Positions 26,926 to 36,224 of a stretch of DNA of 64,000 nucleotides are shown here, in pieces. The translations under genes and the position numbers were made by a program. The first letter of the stretch is position 1. Each line of letters begins with the position of its first letter. The notes beneath the pieces were generated by a model. It saw nothing but the letters and a program-made list of their open reading frames with translations, was not told the origin of the DNA and searched no databases. The stretch is from Halobacillus dabanensis (GTDB lineage: Bacteria; Bacillota; Bacilli; Bacillales; Halobacillaceae), in assembly GCF_900114165.1 (NCBI RefSeq), contig NZ_FOSB01000005.1, forward strand, positions 186,001 through 250,000, read 5' to 3'.

Positions 26926-28794
26926 GTGAGTACTGCAGTAGCACAAAAACGTGGGCTCGGCGCTATGATTTGGGATTACTTGACAACAGTGGACCATAAG
27001 AAGATTGCACATCTTTACTTAGTCTCTGGTGGGTTGTTCTTCCTAATCGGTGGGCTCGAAGCCATGATAATTCGAATCCAGTTGATGAAACCGGACAATA
27101 ATTTCATCTCCGCTGGGCTTTACAATGAAATGATTACAATGCATGGGACTACGATGATTTTCTTAGCAGCCATGCCGCTTATTTTTGCACTTATGAACGC
27201 CGTTGTTCCTTTACAGATCGGGGCAAGGGACGTAGCATTCCCATTCTTGAACTCCTTAGGGTTTTGGTTGTTCTTGTTTGGTGGACTAATGCTGAACGTA
27301 TCCTGGTTTACCGGTGGTGCGCCGGATGCTGGATGGACAAACTACGCTCCGTTATCTACGACATCACCAGGTCATGGGGTAGACTACTATGTAATGGGGT
27401 TACAGATATCCGGTGCGGGGACTTTGATAGGTGGAATTAACTTCTTGGTTACCATCGTCAATATGAGAGCACCTGGTATGACTTACATGCGAATGCCTCT
27501 GTTTACATGGTCGGTATTCGTTACAAGTACTTTGATTCTATTCGCATTCCCTGCTTTGACAGTAGGACTATTCCTTATGATGTTTGACCGCATGTTTGGT
27601 TCAGCGTTTTTTGATGTAGGTCTTGGTGGTAACGTAATCATTTGGGAGCACTTATTCTGGATTTTCGGTCACCCGGAAGTTTACATTTTGATTCTTCCGT
27701 TGTTCGGAGCTTTCAGTGATATCTTTTCAACATTTTCCAAAAAACGCTTGTTCGGGTACTCAGCCATGGTATTCGCAACCGTATTAATCGGTTTTCTCGG
27801 TTTCATGGTATGGGCTCACCACATGTTTACGGTAGGTATGGGACCTATTGCTAACTCAATCTTCGCCGTAGCAACAATGGCGATTGCTGTACCTACAGGT
27901 ATTAAGATTTTTAACTGGTTGTTCACTATGTGGGGCGGACAGATTAAGATGACTTCAGCAATGCTTTGGTCTATTGCCTTCATTCCTTCCTTTACTATTG
28001 GTGGAATGACAGGTGTTATGCTTGCAGCAGCTGCAGCAGACTATCAGTATCATGATACTTATTTCGTTGTTGGACACTTCCACTATGTAATCGTCGGTGG
28101 TGTGGTATTTGGTCTATTTGCGGCCTTACACTACTGGTGGCCGAAAATGTTCGGTAAGGTCCTTAACGAAAAACTCGGGAAGCTTGCTTTCTGGCCATTT
28201 TTCATCGGTTTCCACCTTACATTCTTTATTCAGCATTTCTTAGGGCTGATGGGTATGCCTCGCCGTTACTGGGTATTCATGGAAGGTCAAGGACTTGACA
28301 CAGGAAACTTGATTAGTACCATTGGTGCATTCCTGATGGCGATTGGTACGATTATTTTCTTAACCAACGTTATTTACACATCTGTAAAAGAGAAGAAAGT
28401 AAGCGGAGATCCTTGGGATGGTCGTTCACTTGAATGGTCGATACCATCACCACCTCCACACTATAACTTTGTTCAAACCCCACTTGTACGTGGATTGGAT
28501 CCATTGTGGGTAGAGAAGATGGATGGAAAAGAAGGCATGACACCAGCAGAGCCATTGGGTGACATCCATATGCCGAATGCCTCAATTCTTCCGTTTACAA
28601 TTTCTTTAGGTACATTCATTGCTGGCTTCGGTTTCATCTACCAGGTGGACGATCCAGTATGGTTGATCGCAGTCTTTGCAGGTATGGGTCTAACACTTGG
28701 ATCCATGTTGACGCGTTCCGTGAAAGATGATCTGGGTCATCATATTCATAAAGAAGACCTGGAAGAAGATATTAAGAAGGGGGCTGGCAAATAA
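26926..28794 (+). CDS. ctaD: Cytochrome c oxidase subunit I
   Basis: 622 aa, GTG start after AAGGGAGGTTAAAGC. Heme-copper oxidase subunit with about 14 helices. Heme and CuB sites: MHGTTMIFLAAMPL (low-spin heme His), WIFGHPEVYILILPLFG (CuB His and Tyr), WAHHMFTVGMG (CuB His pair) and VVGHFHYVIVGG (heme His pair). It reduces oxygen and pumps protons. The stop TAA overlaps the ctaE ATG by one base. Confidence 0.97.
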   Translation: MSTAVAQKRGLGAMIWDYLTTVDHKKIAHLYLVSGGLFFLIGGLEAMIIRIQLMKPDNNFISAGLYNEMITMHGTTMIFLAAMPLIFALMNAVVPLQIGARDVAFPFLNSLGFWLFLFGGLMLNVSWFTGGAPDAGWTNYAPLSTTSPGHGVDYYVMGLQISGAGTLIGGINFLVTIVNMRAPGMTYMRMPLFTWSVFVTSTLILFAFPALTVGLFLMMFDRMFGSAFFDVGLGGNVIIWEHLFWIFGHPEVYILILPLFGAFSDIFSTFSKKRLFGYSAMVFATVLIGFLGFMVWAHHMFTVGMGPIANSIFAVATMAIAVPTGIKIFNWLFTMWGGQIKMTSAMLWSIAFIPSFTIGGMTGVMLAAAAADYQYHDTYFVVGHFHYVIVGGVVFGLFAALHYWWPKMFGKVLNEKLGKLAFWPFFIGFHLTFFIQHFLGLMGMPRRYWVFMEGQGLDTGNLISTIGAFLMAIGTIIFLTNVIYTSVKEKKVSGDPWDGRSLEWSIPSPPPHYNFVQTPLVRGLDPLWVEKMDGKEGMTPAEPLGDIHMPNASILPFTISLGTFIAGFGFIYQVDDPVWLIAVFAGMGLTLGSMLTRSVKDDLGHHIHKEDLEEDIKKGAGK

Positions 28795-29417
28795 TGAGCT
28801 CTGAAGATGTACTCAACCCAAAACAGATGCCGCATGATCCTGAAAAAGCCACCCTTGAAGGCAGAAACAAATTTTTAGCATTCTGGTTTTTCCTAGGCGG
28901 TGAGACTGTACTCTTCGCAAGTCTCTTTGGTACCTACCTTGCGTTGAATGGGTCCACCCAAGGGGAAAATACGCCAGAGCACTTGTTCGGTCTGGAGCTC
29001 GTTTTCATTATGACAATGCTCCTGCTGACAAGTTCTTTAACAAGTGTTTATGCGATGTATCACATGAAGAACCATAATTTCCAAAAGATGCAGCTTTGGT
29101 TAGGGATTACAGTAGTCCTTGGACTAGGATTTCTCGGTATGGAGATTTATGAGTTCTATCATTACATTCACCATTACGAATTCACGTTCCGCTCCTCTGC
29201 GTTCGGATCCGCATTCTATACACTTGTAGGATTTCATGGAGGGCACGTTCTCTTCGGGCTAAGTTGGATTGTTACTCTTATGATCCGTAACCAAAAACGT
29301 GGATTGAACTTGTACAACGCACCGAAGTTTTATATCGCAAGCCTTTACTGGCACTTCATCGACGTTGTATGGGTATTCATTTTTACAGTCGTGTACCTTA
29401 TGGGAAAGGTGGGTTAA
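28794..29417 (+). CDS. ctaE: Cytochrome c oxidase subunit III
   Basis: 207 aa with five membrane helices. Typical stretches are AFWFFLGGETVLFASLFGTY, FYTLVGFHGGHVLFGLSWI and YWHFIDVVWVFIFTVVYL. It stabilises the oxidase core. The one-base overlap with ctaD (TAATG) indicates translational coupling. Confidence 0.96.
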   Translation: MSSEDVLNPKQMPHDPEKATLEGRNKFLAFWFFLGGETVLFASLFGTYLALNGSTQGENTPEHLFGLELVFIMTMLLLTSSLTSVYAMYHMKNHNFQKMQLWLGITVVLGLGFLGMEIYEFYHYIHHYEFTFRSSAFGSAFYTLVGFHGGHVLFGLSWIVTLMIRNQKRGLNLYNAPKFYIASLYWHFIDVVWVFIFTVVYLMGKVG

Positions 29418-29420
29418 TCC

Positions 29421-29747
29421 ATGGCAGATAACACACATTCCAAGCCAGTACATCAAAGAGAATTTGAAAAGAAACAACACCGCGAGGAAATGAAGCAACA
29501 GGTCCTCACATTTGCTTTGATGATTCTGTTCACATTGATCGCATTCGGAATGGTCATCATGGAAATCAATTCCTATTTCGTCATTCCGACTCTGATTATT
29601 CTGGCTGTTGTCCAGGTTGCTTTCCAGCTTTACTATTTCATGCATATGAAGAACAAAGGGCATGATATGGTGGCAATGATGATGTACGGTGGGGCTGCAG
29701 TTGCCGGCCTGACCATCATTACGTTCGTTTCCATCGTATGGTGGTAA
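29421..29747 (+). CDS. ctaF: Cytochrome c oxidase subunit IV (CtaF)
   Basis: 108 aa, three membrane helices (VLTFALMILFTLIAFGMVIM; FVIPTLIILAVVQVAFQLYY; YGGAAVAGLTIITFVSIVWW) and the family-typical FHMHMKNK-like segment (YFMHMKNKGHD). Small quinol/cytochrome oxidase subunit IV family. Three bases after ctaE and last gene of the operon. Confidence 0.93.
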   Translation: MADNTHSKPVHQREFEKKQHREEMKQQVLTFALMILFTLIAFGMVIMEINSYFVIPTLIILAVVQVAFQLYYFMHMKNKGHDMVAMMMYGGAAVAGLTIITFVSIVWW

Positions 29748-29760
29748 TTGAATAGAAAAT

Positions 29761-29796
29761 AGAAAAAGACCGGGCTTCCGGTCTTTTTCTATATTT
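29761..29796 (+). terminator. Terminator of ctaCDEF
   Basis: Thirteen-bp perfect stem AGAAAAAGACCGG / CCGGTCTTTTTCT with a 4-base loop. Confidence 0.9.
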
Positions 29797-30039
29797 GGCA
29801 GATAGTTGGTTGGTGGTGGATTCAAAAATGGACGAATAAAATCAGGAAATGGGGCGGAAATCTTACCATAAGTCACAGCTATAAGCAGATGTTCTATAAG
29901 TTTTTCGTCATTAAAATGCCATCCACTTTTGACTAATTTATGAACAATGCCATTTATTCCTTATGGATGCTCGTTTTTTTGGCGATAATTAGGTAAAATG
30001 GAGAAGTACAAGTAATCAACAATCTGGGGTGAGACACCA

Positions 30040-30939
30040 ATGTGGTTAGAACTTCAAATATTCGGTTTTCGGGCCTTGTGGAGTCCATTTTATTTGATTT
30101 TTGTTTTGTTATTATCCGCTGTATATTTTTATATTACAGGCCCAGGTCGTAAAAAAGGGACAGATCGACCAAGTGGGGCGCAGCAGTTCATGTTTTATAC
30201 AGGGATGCTGTTGTTATACATCGTAAAAGGATCACCAGTTGATCTGCTGGGACATATCATGTTTACGGCACATATGACCCAGATGGCAATCTATTATTTA
30301 CTGTTCCCGATACTTATCATCAAGGGGCTGCCGACATGGATATGGGAGAAAGTATTTGAAATGAAAGGGTTGAAGGCAGTATTAACTTTACTAACACGAC
30401 CGCTTATAGCATTATTATTGTTTAATGCTCTTTTTTCCATGTATCATATGCCAGTCATTTTTGATTTTACAAAATCAAGTGAAATAGCCCATGCGGTGAT
30501 TACAACGGTTATACTTTTCACTGCGTTTTGTATGTGGATTTCCGTTTTCCCACCTTTAGAACGCATCGACAGGTTAAGTCCGATATTGAAAATCGGTTTT
30601 ATATTTGCTAATGGTGTACTTATTACTCCTGCTTGTGGTTTGATCATTTTTGCGGGGTCACCGCTTTATGAAACGTATTCGGAGGCAGGGGCCTGGATGC
30701 AAGCGATGAGCCTTTGTGTACCGGCAGATGTGTTGAATGGAATTTCTGCAAGTTTAAGTGGTCCGAACTATTTCACTCCAATGCCATTAATCGAAGATCA
30801 GCAATTGGGTGGTATTATAATGAAAGTGACACAAGAGGTCATCTTCGGAGCGATCATCGCTTATATATTCTTCAGTTGGTTTAATCGGGAGCGTGACACA
30901 ATCGATCCGCTTCCATCTCAAGTACAGACAGATTCATAG
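30040..30939 (+). CDS. ctaG: Cytochrome c oxidase assembly factor CtaG
   Basis: 299 aa integral membrane protein with about seven helices, Bacillus CtaG (caa3_CtaG) type. Conserved-looking stretches: YFYITGPGRK, GHIMFTAHMTQMAIYYLLFP and LFNALFSMYHMPVIFD, rich in Met/His that may handle copper. It is needed to assemble the caa3 oxidase. It has its own leader (292 bases after ctaF and beyond its terminator). Confidence 0.93.
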   Translation: MWLELQIFGFRALWSPFYLIFVLLLSAVYFYITGPGRKKGTDRPSGAQQFMFYTGMLLLYIVKGSPVDLLGHIMFTAHMTQMAIYYLLFPILIIKGLPTWIWEKVFEMKGLKAVLTLLTRPLIALLLFNALFSMYHMPVIFDFTKSSEIAHAVITTVILFTAFCMWISVFPPLERIDRLSPILKIGFIFANGVLITPACGLIIFAGSPLYETYSEAGAWMQAMSLCVPADVLNGISASLSGPNYFTPMPLIEDQQLGGIIMKVTQEVIFGAIIAYIFFSWFNRERDTIDPLPSQVQTDS

Positions 30940-30968
30940 AGAGTGTTAAAGGGAGAAGAGGTGTAGGT

Positions 30969-31424
30969 ATGCCATTATTGCCGACATTAAGCACGTTGTT
31001 CATCGTCGTGAGTGCTGTGTTTGTTGCCTTCGGGTGGATATTGATTGTCAAAAACAAACGCGAATCTCACAGAAAAGTAATGATAGCAGCCGCAATCAGT
31101 GCATTAACATTTTTCATCATCTACCTGAGCCGTACCGTTTTTGTAGGAAATACGAGTTTTGGTGGACCGGATGATATTAAAATATATTATACGATCTTTT
31201 TAATTTTCCATATCTTTTTAGCAACAGTAGGTGCCGTTTTTGGGTTAGTAACCCTAACATTAGCTTTTAAACGTAATATAAAAAAGCATCGTAAAATCGG
31301 TCCTATTACAAGTATCATATGGTTTTGCACTGCCATCACGGGTGTTGCTGTTTATTTACTGCTTTATATCATTTATGACGGTGGCACAACAACAAGTATG
31401 ATTAAAGCTATATTCGGGACATGA
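30969..31424 (+). CDS. DUF420 family membrane protein (YozB-like)
   Basis: 151 aa with four membrane helices. DUF420 features: N-terminal PTLSTLFIVVSAVFVAFGWI, HRKVMIAAAISALTFFIIYLS, YYTIFLIFHIFLATVGAVFG and HRKIGPITSIIWFCTAITGV. The conserved His residues suggest heme or metal handling, fitting its place 29 bases after ctaG in an apparent ctaG operon. Precise role unknown. Confidence 0.88.
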   Translation: MPLLPTLSTLFIVVSAVFVAFGWILIVKNKRESHRKVMIAAAISALTFFIIYLSRTVFVGNTSFGGPDDIKIYYTIFLIFHIFLATVGAVFGLVTLTLAFKRNIKKHRKIGPITSIIWFCTAITGVAVYLLLYIIYDGGTTTSMIKAIFGT

Positions 31425-31429
31425 ACGAG

Positions 31430-31462
31430 AACAACGAATCATAATGGATTCGTTGTTTTTTG
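31430..31462 (+). terminator. Terminator of ctaG-DUF420
   Basis: Eleven-bp perfect stem AACAACGAATC / GATTCGTTGTT with T6 tail. Confidence 0.88.
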
Positions 31463-31537
31463 TTTAACAAGTTTTTGAAAAAGGTATAAAGAAGTGTATG
31501 GGACTTCCATATACATAAAGGAAAGGGATGACCACGA

Positions 31538-32077
31538 ATGGAATTGAAAACAGAGAGACTACAGTTGTTCCCGATAACTCTCGATCTTTCGCAAACGTTG
31601 ATGAAGAACTCACTCGCTTTTTATTACAAGTACCAGCTGCCATGGAACAAAAATTGGCCGCATGACGGATTGAAAGCGCTTCTCCCAATGTATGCAGAGC
31701 GTCTGGAAAACAATCCTGATGAAATCGGCTTTGGACCCTGGGTTATGCTTGATAAAGCAGGGGAACACGTAATTGGTGATATCGGGTTTAAAGGAAGGCC
31801 CGATGACAATGGAAATGTAGAAATTGGTTACCATGTTGTTGCATCAGAACGCAATTTCGGTTTTGCATCGGAAGCAGTATCGGCACTCTGTCAGTGGGCG
31901 TTTAAAGAGAAAAAGGTGGAAGGGATTGAAGCCCAGTGTGATAAGAATAATATTCCTTCACAAAAAGTTTTAATTAACAACGGTTTTAATCATACGGGCC
32001 GCAGTCAGGATATTCTTGTATTTAAAAAAGAGAAAGCTGTCCATAAAAAGGAAGATTCATTTAAAGAAGGTAAATAA
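31538..32077 (+). CDS. GNAT family N-acetyltransferase (RimJ/RimL type)
   Basis: 179 aa. Begins MELKTERLQLFPITLD, typical of RimJ/RimL-type acetyltransferases, with VIGDIGFKGRPDDNGNVEIGY and the acetyl-CoA region ASERNFGFASEAVSALCQWA. The C-terminal 20 residues are Lys/Glu-rich. Target unknown. Single gene with ribosome site AAAGGAAAGGGATG and a strong terminator. Not part of the B. subtilis order here. Confidence 0.88.
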   Translation: MELKTERLQLFPITLDLSQTLMKNSLAFYYKYQLPWNKNWPHDGLKALLPMYAERLENNPDEIGFGPWVMLDKAGEHVIGDIGFKGRPDDNGNVEIGYHVVASERNFGFASEAVSALCQWAFKEKKVEGIEAQCDKNNIPSQKVLINNGFNHTGRSQDILVFKKEKAVHKKEDSFKEGK

Positions 32078-32115
32078 AAAGCGTCTGAAGCAACAGCTTC
32101 AGACGCTTTTTATTT
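32076..32115 (+). terminator. Terminator of the acetyltransferase gene
   Basis: Sixteen-bp perfect stem AAAAAGCGTCTGAAGC / GCTTCAGACGCTTTTT, overlapping the stop codon. Confidence 0.92.
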
Positions 32116-32180
32116 TCGTAACCCTTCCACATAAGCTCTCTTATCTTGAACACTCAGTTTCGAGACTTTAGTAAGTGATT

Positions 32181-32304
32181 ATGGTGGCTGGAAAACAGCT
32201 CGCTTTCCTGCGGGGATGGCGGCAAGCCTCCTCGAGCTAAAAGCTCTGCGGGGTCTCGCCAGCCAATCCATTCCGCGGGAGTCTCCCTGTTTTCCAGCCA
32301 CCAT
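32181..32304. repeat. Family B palindrome, copy B3
   Basis: Outer arms ATGGTGGCTGGAAAACAG (32181-32198) and its exact complement (32287-32304) form an 18-bp perfect stem. Inside are the family blocks CTCGCTTTCCTGCGGGG, GGCAAGCCTCCTCGAGCT, TCTGCGGGGTCTCGCCAG and CGCGGGAGTCTCC. Reads in the opposite direction to its neighbour B4. Confidence 0.85.
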
Positions 32305-32446
32305 ACGGTAAGAAGCTCTCGAAACTACCTTTTAAAAGTAGGAGCTTTGGCGGCTGAAAATGCTATAGCTAAGGCGTTAAGCCCTGATTATCCTCCCAAA
32401 TAGGGCAGGTTCTCACGCAAGCGATTTCGAGTAACTTATATGGCAA

Positions 32447-32574
32447 GGGGCGTGGGGGAAGGGGGAGACTCCCGTGGGAGAAGGAGCGAGGCGAGACCCC
32501 GCAAGGCTTTAGCCTGAGGAGGCTTGCCAGTTCCCCCGCAGGAAAGCGAGTCCTTCCCCCACGACCCTTAAACT
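32447..32574. repeat. Family B palindrome, copy B4
   Basis: Outer arms GGGCGTGGGGGAAGG and CCTTCCCCCACGACCC pair with one mismatch. Interior blocks are GGGAGACTCCCGTGGGAG, GGCGAGACCCCGCAAGGC, GAGGAGGCTTGCCAGTTCCC and GCAGGAAAGCGAGT: the same blocks as B3 in inverted orientation. Together with B3 it fills most of the 560-base gap 32078-32637. Confidence 0.85.
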
Positions 32575-32581
32575 CCCACAA

Positions 32582-32627
32582 ACATCTCGAAATCGAGTCT
32601 TCCGGAATACTGCCATATAGTTGAATA
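32582..32627. repeat. Family C boundary motif next to B4
   Basis: ACATCTCGAAATCGAGTCTT followed by CCGGAATACTGCCATATAG and TTGAATA. The same string with 3-4 changes is at 48083-48128 and, inverted, at 45020-45062, each time beside a family B palindrome. Confidence 0.75.
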
Positions 32628-32637
32628 AATATTGGAC

Positions 32638-33696
32638 TTAGAGTTTATAGTTCCATTTGATAATGCCGGCTTCTTTCGCTGAATTGAAAGCTATCACCAC
32701 AAGGGGGCCAAGGATGAAGCCGAGAAGACCGATCAACTGTAAACCTAGATACATGGCGATCAACGTTGCTAACGGAGAGAGGCCGATATGGCGTCCCATG
32801 ACTTTAGGCTCGACAGTACGCCTGATGGCCAACAGGATGATTGCTAACAGACCAAGCTTAGTACCTATAGCGATGTCGCCGATGATGAACATGTAAATAG
32901 ACCATGGACCTAGAATGACAATCGATCCAATGATTGGGATGAAATCAATCGCCCAAATGATGAGAGACATGATCAAAGCAACATCAGGAGCAATCCATAA
33001 CAAGCCTATCAGAGAGACGACGAATATGATGATACTGACAAGAAATTGTGCTTTCAGGAAACCGAACACCACGTAAGAAAGACGTGCGTTCATGAATTTC
33101 ACTTTTTCTGATGATGCCTCTGTAAGTTGATCATGCATTTTATCTCTCAGACGGGGAAGTTCCAGCATGAATAGGAACAAAGCAATTAAATAAACGAGAA
33201 AACTTACGAGCAGTTCAGGGATTTTAGCTGCGATAGCCGCAATATTCGAGAGCTGCAGTTTTTCGGAAATGGCAGTTGTTGTGCGATCTACGGCATTCAT
33301 CATTTCATTTGTGACTTTATCAACGAATTCTTTTGGCATCGTCTGTGAAAAACTTGCCATGTGTTTTTCCCAGTCAAGCAATACATTATTGATCTGGTTG
33401 ATATATTGTGGTGCATTGTCTGCTAATTGTACGATTTGCGTAACCGCCCTCGTCACAGCGAACGTTCCTAGTAACCCGAGAAAAACGAGAAACAGAAGGA
33501 AGACGATCGTTACAGACATCTTACGGTTGATTCGAAATCTGAACTGTATTAACCGGACAGTCGGATTTAAAAACAGTGCCGTTACAAAAGCTAAGATTAG
33601 TGGAATCGATACCGGTAAGATGAAATAACCTGCTACGATCAATAAAATGGCTAACAGGATTAAAATCCATTGCTTTTTTGAAAGATAACGGAACAA
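32638..33696 (-). CDS. AI-2E/YtvI-family membrane protein
   Basis: 352 aa, about seven to eight membrane helices: two at the N-terminus, a long cytoplasmic-type amphipathic region (about 80-150), then a hydrophobic C-terminal half. Family pattern: IIWAIDFIPIIGSIVILGPWS and RRTVEPKVMGRHIGLSPLATL. Members include YtvI (sporulation) and other AI-2E-type permeases; the substrate is unknown. Start is TTG, about 13 bases from GGAAAGGAG, with no ATG alternative in frame. Confidence 0.85.
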   Translation of the reverse strand: MFRYLSKKQWILILLAILLIVAGYFILPVSIPLILAFVTALFLNPTVRLIQFRFRINRKMSVTIVFLLFLVFLGLLGTFAVTRAVTQIVQLADNAPQYINQINNVLLDWEKHMASFSQTMPKEFVDKVTNEMMNAVDRTTTAISEKLQLSNIAAIAAKIPELLVSFLVYLIALFLFMLELPRLRDKMHDQLTEASSEKVKFMNARLSYVVFGFLKAQFLVSIIIFVVSLIGLLWIAPDVALIMSLIIWAIDFIPIIGSIVILGPWSIYMFIIGDIAIGTKLGLLAIILLAIRRTVEPKVMGRHIGLSPLATLIAMYLGLQLIGLLGFILGPLVVIAFNSAKEAGIIKWNYKL

Positions 33697-33764
33697 TGTA
33701 TGTATAGGTCTCCTTTCCCCATAAACCTATTGAAAATAAATATGATCTATGTTCAATTTTAAAA

Positions 33765-33796
33765 AAGTCGCTCACCATACAATGATGTGCGACTTG
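33765..33796 (-). terminator. Terminator of the YugN-like gene
   Basis: Minus-strand stem AAGTCGC / GCGACTT followed by T6, 38 bases after the stop. Confidence 0.65.
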
Positions 33797-33833
33797 TGCA
33801 TGCAGCCTTTAAAAAGTAAGGCCGGGCAAATTA

Positions 33834-34310
33834 TTAACGGCGTTCAGGATTGTTGGAAAGCTCCTCGACTTTTTGCAGGACTTCCTGATTTTCGTTTTCT
33901 TCGGCCCATTTTTTGAGCTTGTCTAATACCACATGTTCAGGAACTTGACTATGATATTGTTTTGCAGGTTCACTTACTTTACTAACAAGTGATTTTGCTT
34001 TATGGATGATATTTTCAGAAAAGCCTTCCTGGTGGCCATATTCTACACCGTGTGGATAGTAGTGACGTCCTAATAGCGGTTTCATCAAACGGACAACCGC
34101 ATCTCCACTATCTACGTCACCTTCCAAAGCAAATCCTTGGATTCGGATGTAATAAGTGATGTTTTTTTCCGGTGCGTTCAATTTATAATCATAAGTTACG
34201 CGTTCATAGTCCCATGAACCACCGAGGATGAAGCCATTTCTTTCCATAAGTTCTGTCAAAGGTTTAATGTCAACGACAAGACCTTCTATACCAGTGCCTT
34301 CTAATTTCAT
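33834..34310 (-). CDS. YugN-like family protein
   Basis: 158 aa, soluble. Opens MKLEGTGIEGLVVDIKPLTE and contains WDYERVTYDYKLN and LLGRHYYPHGVEYG, which I associate with the YugN-like family of Bacillus. ATG 34310 is 6-7 bases after GAGGTGG; the longer open frame upstream is leader. Unknown function, monocistronic. Confidence 0.75.
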   Translation of the reverse strand: MKLEGTGIEGLVVDIKPLTELMERNGFILGGSWDYERVTYDYKLNAPEKNITYYIRIQGFALEGDVDSGDAVVRLMKPLLGRHYYPHGVEYGHQEGFSENIIHKAKSLVSKVSEPAKQYHSQVPEHVVLDKLKKWAEENENQEVLQKVEELSNNPERR

Positions 34311-34519
34311 TACTGTCCACCTCGCAAAATGATATGTATCTTTCCTTATTTTAGTATGAAAAGATGCTGGTTGCAATTTGTTTGACCATTGTCTTTTCAT
34401 ATGCTTAATATCTGTGATTCCCTTTCCATTATACTATAAAAGGTTTGGGGATGCATGTAATAAATTCACCAAAAAGGGGACAATAAACAATGATCATGAC
34501 TTAAAAAGGAGGATCTTTC

Positions 34520-34948
34520 ATGAAAACGGTAAAAGATATTATGACTAGTGATGTTTCTGTCTGCCATACGAATGATCAATTGAGTGACGCAGCGTCTATG
34601 ATGAAGGAAAAAAATGTTGGCGCGATTCCGATCTGTGACGATCAAGGTAATTTGATGGGAATGGTAACAGACCGTGACCTCGTGATCCGCGGGTATGCAG
34701 CGAAAAAACCCGACTCTACCCCAATTCAACAGGTAATGAGTGACCGTATGTACAGCTGTACACCTGATAGTTCCTTGGAAGAAGCAAGTAAAATCATGGC
34801 TGAGCATCAAGTCCGCCGTCTTCCGGTAGTTGAAAATGGTAAGCTTTCCGGAATCATTTCATTGGGCGATTTGTCTACAGAAAAGATGTCCGATCATGCA
34901 GCTGGTGTCGCTCTACAGGATATTTCCGAGCGTCCTGAGCTTCACTAA
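34520..34948 (+). CDS. ylbB: CBS-domain-pair protein YlbB
   Basis: 142 aa, two CBS domains (about 7-62 and 72-125): DIMTSDVSVCHTNDQLSDAA with GMVTDRDLVIRG, then VMSDRMYSCTPDSSLEEAS with GIISLGDLST. CBS pairs usually sense adenosine nucleotides. Strong site AAAGGAGGATC. It sits before ylbC as in B. subtilis; a stand-alone CBS protein with unknown target. Confidence 0.85.
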   Translation: MKTVKDIMTSDVSVCHTNDQLSDAASMMKEKNVGAIPICDDQGNLMGMVTDRDLVIRGYAAKKPDSTPIQQVMSDRMYSCTPDSSLEEASKIMAEHQVRRLPVVENGKLSGIISLGDLSTEKMSDHAAGVALQDISERPELH

Positions 34949-34953
34949 ATGTT

Positions 34954-34990
34954 AATAGAGTCTGCTTTGTTGCAGGCTCTATTTTTTATA
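34954..34990 (+). terminator. Terminator of ylbB
   Basis: Twelve-bp stem AATAGAGTCTGC / GCAGGCTCTATT with T6 tail. Confidence 0.85.
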
Positions 34991-35201
34991 AAAAGAATCC
35001 GAGTTAAAAGTAAACAATCCCGGCTCCTATAGGTAATCCGGTCAATCCAGTCGTGATTCAGCTGTTTTCTCATAGAAGAAGAACAACCGGTTTATAGTGA
35101 TATTTTCAGAATCCATGCATCTTTTTCACTATTTCTAATCATAGCCTTCCTATAAAAAGCTTATACATACCATATAACCAAAGTCCAATGAGGAGTTAGA
35201 T

Positions 35202-36224
35202 ATGACTAAAAAAATTTTCTTCTTTTTCTTATTTCTTATGACATGCAGCGGGGCATGGTTCCTTTTAGGAAGACCTGCGGTTGATCAACCAATTGTTGTT
35301 CAAACAGATGAACCCTCCGTGGAAACGGTCGGAAAACTGGAGCAGGAGGAAAGTCGATTGCCTTTCTTTTCCATCAGAGGTCGTCCATCCATGGAAATTT
35401 TAGAAGAGATCGGAAAGCCCACAAGAACAGAACCTAGCGAGTATGGTTACGAGTGGTGGGTATATGAAGAGGAAAATCAAGTGGTAATGCAGCTGGGGAT
35501 TCAGAACGATGAAGTAGTCACGGGTGTGCTTTTTCATCCGGAAGAGGGGAAAGTGAAAATCGGCGATAAGTACAAGGATGTTAAAGAGCGATTTTCTTTG
35601 CAAGAGTCTTACCGGTTGGAAAGTGAAGGAGCATACACCCTTGAACTTACAGAAAAAGACTTGAAAGAGCGCCCGGTAATATCCCTTAGTGATCGTTGGT
35701 CTGCACAATTATACATCGATAACGTTACAGAGAAAGTATTCGCAATCCGCATGGTCCGGAATGACATCCTTCTTAAGCATCAGCCGTATAAAATCATATA
35801 TCGTGGCTCTCTTCCGCAGCAAGAATCTTTGACCTCCACACAATGGGAGGAGGTGCAATCTGGTATGGAAGCCCAAATTTTCTCCATCACCAATAACCTA
35901 CGCGTTCAGAACGGGTTGGATGCCCTTACATCTCATGAAGGGGCGAGGGAAGTCGCTTTCTCACACAGCAGGGACATGGATGAACACAACTATTTCTCCC
36001 ATTATTCCCAAAATGGCGACGGGTTAAAGGAACGCTTAGGGGAACTCAGCTATATAAGGGCAGGGGAAAATATCGCTTCCCAGTATGTCGATGCAACAGC
36101 TGCTGTCCATGGTTGGCTCAACAGCCCAGGGCACAGAAAGGCTTTGTTGGATCCAGACTATACACACCTTGGCGTCGGTGTCCATCAGAGGTACTATACT
36201 CAGAATTTCTTAACAGTACCATGA
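35202..36224 (+). CDS. ylbC: Secreted or membrane-anchored CAP-domain protein YlbC
   Basis: 340 aa. N-terminal hydrophobic anchor or signal (FFFFLFLMTCSGAWFLLG), a CAP-associated N-terminal domain (about 50-195) and a C-terminal CAP/SCP domain (about 220-340) with SHSRDMDEHNYFSHYSQNGD and HGWLNSPGHRKALLDPDYTH. The His/Glu positions of bacterial CAP proteins are in those motifs. Role unknown; proposed in cell envelope or spores. Ribosome site GAGGAGTTAG. Confidence 0.9.
   Translation: MTKKIFFFFLFLMTCSGAWFLLGRPAVDQPIVVQTDEPSVETVGKLEQEESRLPFFSIRGRPSMEILEEIGKPTRTEPSEYGYEWWVYEEENQVVMQLGIQNDEVVTGVLFHPEEGKVKIGDKYKDVKERFSLQESYRLESEGAYTLELTEKDLKERPVISLSDRWSAQLYIDNVTEKVFAIRMVRNDILLKHQPYKIIYRGSLPQQESLTSTQWEEVQSGMEAQIFSITNNLRVQNGLDALTSHEGAREVAFSHSRDMDEHNYFSHYSQNGDGLKERLGELSYIRAGENIASQYVDATAAVHGWLNSPGHRKALLDPDYTHLGVGVHQRYYTQNFLTVP

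Noticed and set aside
29259-29876. 205-codon minus-strand frame over ctaE/ctaF
   Set aside because: It overlaps two certain genes, is His/Asn-rich shadow sequence and has no ribosome site.
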